Shown here: one piece after another, positions 61,687-64,000 of the stretch
Position numbering within the stretch: the stretch's first letter is position 1
Layout: every line of letters begins with the position of its first letter
Assembly: GCA_037130365.1 (NCBI GenBank)
Contig: JBAXTE010000016.1
Span: 1 to 64,000, forward strand
Source: JBAXTE01 sp037130365
GTDB taxonomy: Bacteria > Bacteroidota > Bacteroidia > Bacteroidales > WCHB1-69
Reading direction: 5' to 3'
DNA length: 64,000 bases
Notes under the pieces: generated by a model
Seen by the model: only the letters and a program-made list of their open reading frames with translations
Told to the model about the DNA's origin: nothing
The model's database searches: none
Made by a program: the position numbers and the translations under genes

Positions 61687-64000
61687 ATGTATACGAATTA
61701 TTTAAAAGTTATTATACGAAACCTGATTCGGAACAAACTTTTTTCAATCATCAATATACTTGGGCTTACCATTGGAATGACCGCATGTTTGTTGATTTTA
61801 TTTTATGTGAATTTTGAAAAAAGTTACGATAAATTTCACGAAAACAGCAATCAAATTTATCGACTTCGTTACGAAAGAACAGATCAGAGTGGCGATGCCG
61901 TAAGATTTGCATCATGCTGTCCTCCAGGAGGATTAGTAGTAAGAAGTCAATTTCCTGAAGTAGAAAAAGTTGCACGTTTATTTCATGTTACCGCTGCCGT
62001 TGCCAATGGTGAAAAGAAGTTTTTAGAAGAAAAAATCTATTTTGCAGAGTCTGAATTCCTTCAGATTTTCAATTTCAAATTTGTGACAGGCGATCCCAAA
62101 ACAGTAATAAATGAAATAAACAGTGCTGCTATCTCACAAAGTATGGCTAAAAAGTATTTTGGCGATGAGAATCCGTTGGGGAAAACAATCAAAATGGATA
62201 ACAGAACGGAATATAAGGTAAATGGAGTGTTTGAAGACATTCCATTAAACTCGCATCTCAAATTCGATTTTCTATTATCTTATAAAAACCTCATGAATAA
62301 ATTTGGTCCACAGGCTGAACAAGAGTGGGGCGAAACAGGCTGGTTTACCTATCTATTATTTAAAAATAATGCGGATCCTGAAGCGTTTCAAAAAAAGTTA
62401 ACCGCTTTTGTTGATAAAGAGATCAATATTAACTTAAAGCAGTACAATCTTCGCATGGATTTAAAAATCCAACCCCTGAACGACATTCATCTCAATTCCC
62501 ATTTTATGCAAGAGTACGAGCCAAATAGCGATGAGGAAACCGTTAACATTCTCTTTATTATTGCCATTTTCATCATCGTAATTGCATGGGTAAACTATGT
62601 GAATTTATCCACTGCCCGTTCGTTAACCCGAGCAAAAGAAGTTGGACTTCGAAAAGTAGTTGGAGCTACTCGTATTCAATTAATGATTCAATTTTTCCTT
62701 GAAATTACACTTGTAAATAGTATTGCTATTCTACTCTCTTTACTTCTTGTAGAACTTTTATTACCGCTATTTTGCGCCTTAACAGGATTGCTTCCCATTT
62801 ACTTCGTATGGAGCGCGGGTTGGCTTTGGCAAGCAATTACAATCATGTTGGTAGCCGGAATCTTTTTATCAGGGGTCTATCCCGTTTTTGTAATGTCTTC
62901 ATTTAAGCCAATTACCGTATTACGTGGCAAGTTAGGAAATTCAACGAAAGGAATTAGTCTCCGTAAAGTTTTAGTTGTATTTCAATTTATCATGTCACTA
63001 GGGCTAATTACGGCTACAATTACAGTATTTGAGCAAATTTCCTTTATGAAAAATCAAAATTTGGGAATTTCAATTGATAACACATTGGCAATCAGGACAC
63101 CTCGTATTAGGGATGCTGAATTTGCAAACAAAATAGTCACCTTCAAGAATGAGCTACTAAATAAAGCGGTTATCAAGAAGTTTTGTGCTTTGTCTGAAGT
63201 TCCTGGACGTCAGATTTTGTGGGATGCTGGTGGAATCCATCGAGTGGGTTCTGATGAAAATAAAAACTATCAAATTGTTGGAATTGATTATGATTTTGCC
63301 GATGTTTTTGGGGTAAAGTTTGCCGCTGGTCGTAACTTCTCAAAAGATTTTGGAACAGATACTTCAGCGCTTATTCTTAATGAAAAAGCGGTACGATGGA
63401 TGGGATTTAAAAACTCGGAGTCAGCTATAGGCCAAAAAGTTAGCTATTGGGAACAGATTTACACCATTGTTGGAGTAATGAAAGATTATCACCAACAATC
63501 GCCAAAGCAAGCTTATGAACCTCATATTTTCCGATTAATGCCACAAGGACGTAGTGGTTCGAGAGGTTTTTTTGCTCTAAAATTGAACTCTAAAGAGACT
63601 AAAACATCATTAGAAACAATACAAAAATTGTACGATGAGTATTTCCCGGGTAATCCATTCGACTCGTTCTTTATTGATGATTACTACAATCAGCAATACA
63701 AATCGGATGAACAGTTTGGAAAAATCTTTGGGATATTCTCTTTCCTCGCAATTTTTATAACCTGTTTGGGTATTTTCGGATTGGCCTCGTTTATAGTGAC
63801 TCAACGAACCAAAGAAATCTGTATCCGAAAAGTGCTTGGCGCAAATGTTTCAGGGATTTTATACCTAATAGCCAAAGATTTTGTAATTCTAATCATCGCA
63901 TCGTTTATTGTTTCAACTCCAATATGTTATTTTGGATTAAATCGTTGGCTCAATACATTTGCTAATCGTATGGATTTGAATGTCTGGTTGTTTATTATCC
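61687..64000 (+). CDS. FtsX/MacB-family ABC permease, 3' truncated by the window edge
   Basis: The frame is open from the ATG at 61687 to the last base (771 codons seen). MYTNYLKVIIRNLIRNKLFSIINILGLTIGM is the usual start; KLFSIINILGLTIGMTACLL is the first membrane helix. A MacB-type periplasmic domain follows (about 50-290). The first FtsX core has AKEVGLRKVVGATRIQLMIQF at about 317. A second periplasmic domain and second FtsX core (TKEICIRKVLGANVSGILYLI at about 708) follow. No frameshift was found. Full family length is about 790 residues, so only a short tail is missing. It partners the ATPase upstream and probably the adaptor at 56558. Confidence 0.92.
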   Translation, partial: MYTNYLKVIIRNLIRNKLFSIINILGLTIGMTACLLILFYVNFEKSYDKFHENSNQIYRLRYERTDQSGDAVRFASCCPPGGLVVRSQFPEVEKVARLFHVTAAVANGEKKFLEEKIYFAESEFLQIFNFKFVTGDPKTVINEINSAAISQSMAKKYFGDENPLGKTIKMDNRTEYKVNGVFEDIPLNSHLKFDFLLSYKNLMNKFGPQAEQEWGETGWFTYLLFKNNADPEAFQKKLTAFVDKEININLKQYNLRMDLKIQPLNDIHLNSHFMQEYEPNSDEETVNILFIIAIFIIVIAWVNYVNLSTARSLTRAKEVGLRKVVGATRIQLMIQFFLEITLVNSIAILLSLLLVELLLPLFCALTGLLPIYFVWSAGWLWQAITIMLVAGIFLSGVYPVFVMSSFKPITVLRGKLGNSTKGISLRKVLVVFQFIMSLGLITATITVFEQISFMKNQNLGISIDNTLAIRTPRIRDAEFANKIVTFKNELLNKAVIKKFCALSEVPGRQILWDAGGIHRVGSDENKNYQIVGIDYDFADVFGVKFAAGRNFSKDFGTDTSALILNEKAVRWMGFKNSESAIGQKVSYWEQIYTIVGVMKDYHQQSPKQAYEPHIFRLMPQGRSGSRGFFALKLNSKETKTSLETIQKLYDEYFPGNPFDSFFIDDYYNQQYKSDEQFGKIFGIFSFLAIFITCLGIFGLASFIVTQRTKEICIRKVLGANVSGILYLIAKDFVILIIASFIVSTPICYFGLNRWLNTFANRMDLNVWLFII

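Overview
The window is AT-rich (roughly one third G+C by eye) and comes from a member of the Bacteroidota, probably class Bacteroidia. The evidence is an enolase gene downstream of an unbroken str-S10-spc-alpha ribosomal operon without tuf, a Bacteroidota-only DUF4290 gene, a secreted protein with a type IX secretion (CHU_C-like) tail, a PorE-like TPR/propeller/OmpA protein, the futalosine-route gene mqnA, the phylum's radical-SAM/lipoprotein gene pair, and promoters of the phylum type (TTG, 17-23 nt, TAnnTTTG). No rRNA, tRNA, CRISPR array or intact insertion sequence was seen.

Layout. Positions 1-8.5 kb are accessory: a 5'-truncated isochorismatase-family hydrolase, a small membrane protein, a 498-residue deaminase/HATPase/winged-helix fusion, four secreted proteins on the minus strand (two are tandem paralogues with TonB-C-like domains at both ends), and a decayed MacB/FtsX permease. 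At 8.5-17 kb lie a lipoprotein plus radical SAM/SPASM pair, a TPR lipoprotein, an M49-like zinc peptidase lipoprotein, a 738-residue EF-hand-like membrane protein, an SPFH protein and a field of 8-bp tandem repeats. At 17-26.5 kb are mqnA with a TlpA-like thioredoxin protein, the queE-OmpA/PorE-like-cupin run, and two secreted proteins.

From 26.5 to 45.8 kb is eno and then, all on the minus strand, the ribosomal operon from rpsL to rplQ, including secY, map, infA, rpmJ and rpoA. A well-formed promoter precedes rpsL, and a second one sits in the unusually wide rpsE-rpmD gap. A strong terminator follows rplQ. At 46-54 kb are a UvrD/PcrA helicase, DUF4290, a NatAB-like ABC exporter, a family 2 glycosyltransferase, about 0.9 kb of structured non-coding DNA, and an RluA-type pseudouridine synthase.

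At 54.4-64 kb is a regulated export module. An NtrC-type sigma-54 activator and its histidine kinase lie between two operons: a divergent one (HlyD/MacA-like adaptor plus a large carboxypeptidase-regulatory/TPR protein) and a downstream one (LolD/MacB-like ATPase plus an FtsX permease running off the window). Both flanking operons have sequences fitting -24/-12 sigma-54 promoters, while the regulator has a housekeeping-type promoter. The simplest reading is one two-component system switching on both halves of a MacAB-like exporter.

Two copies of a roughly 130-150 bp two-hairpin element, in inverted orientation, each lie between converging genes (about 3.0 and 13.1 kb). One of them supplies the stop codon of its neighbour.
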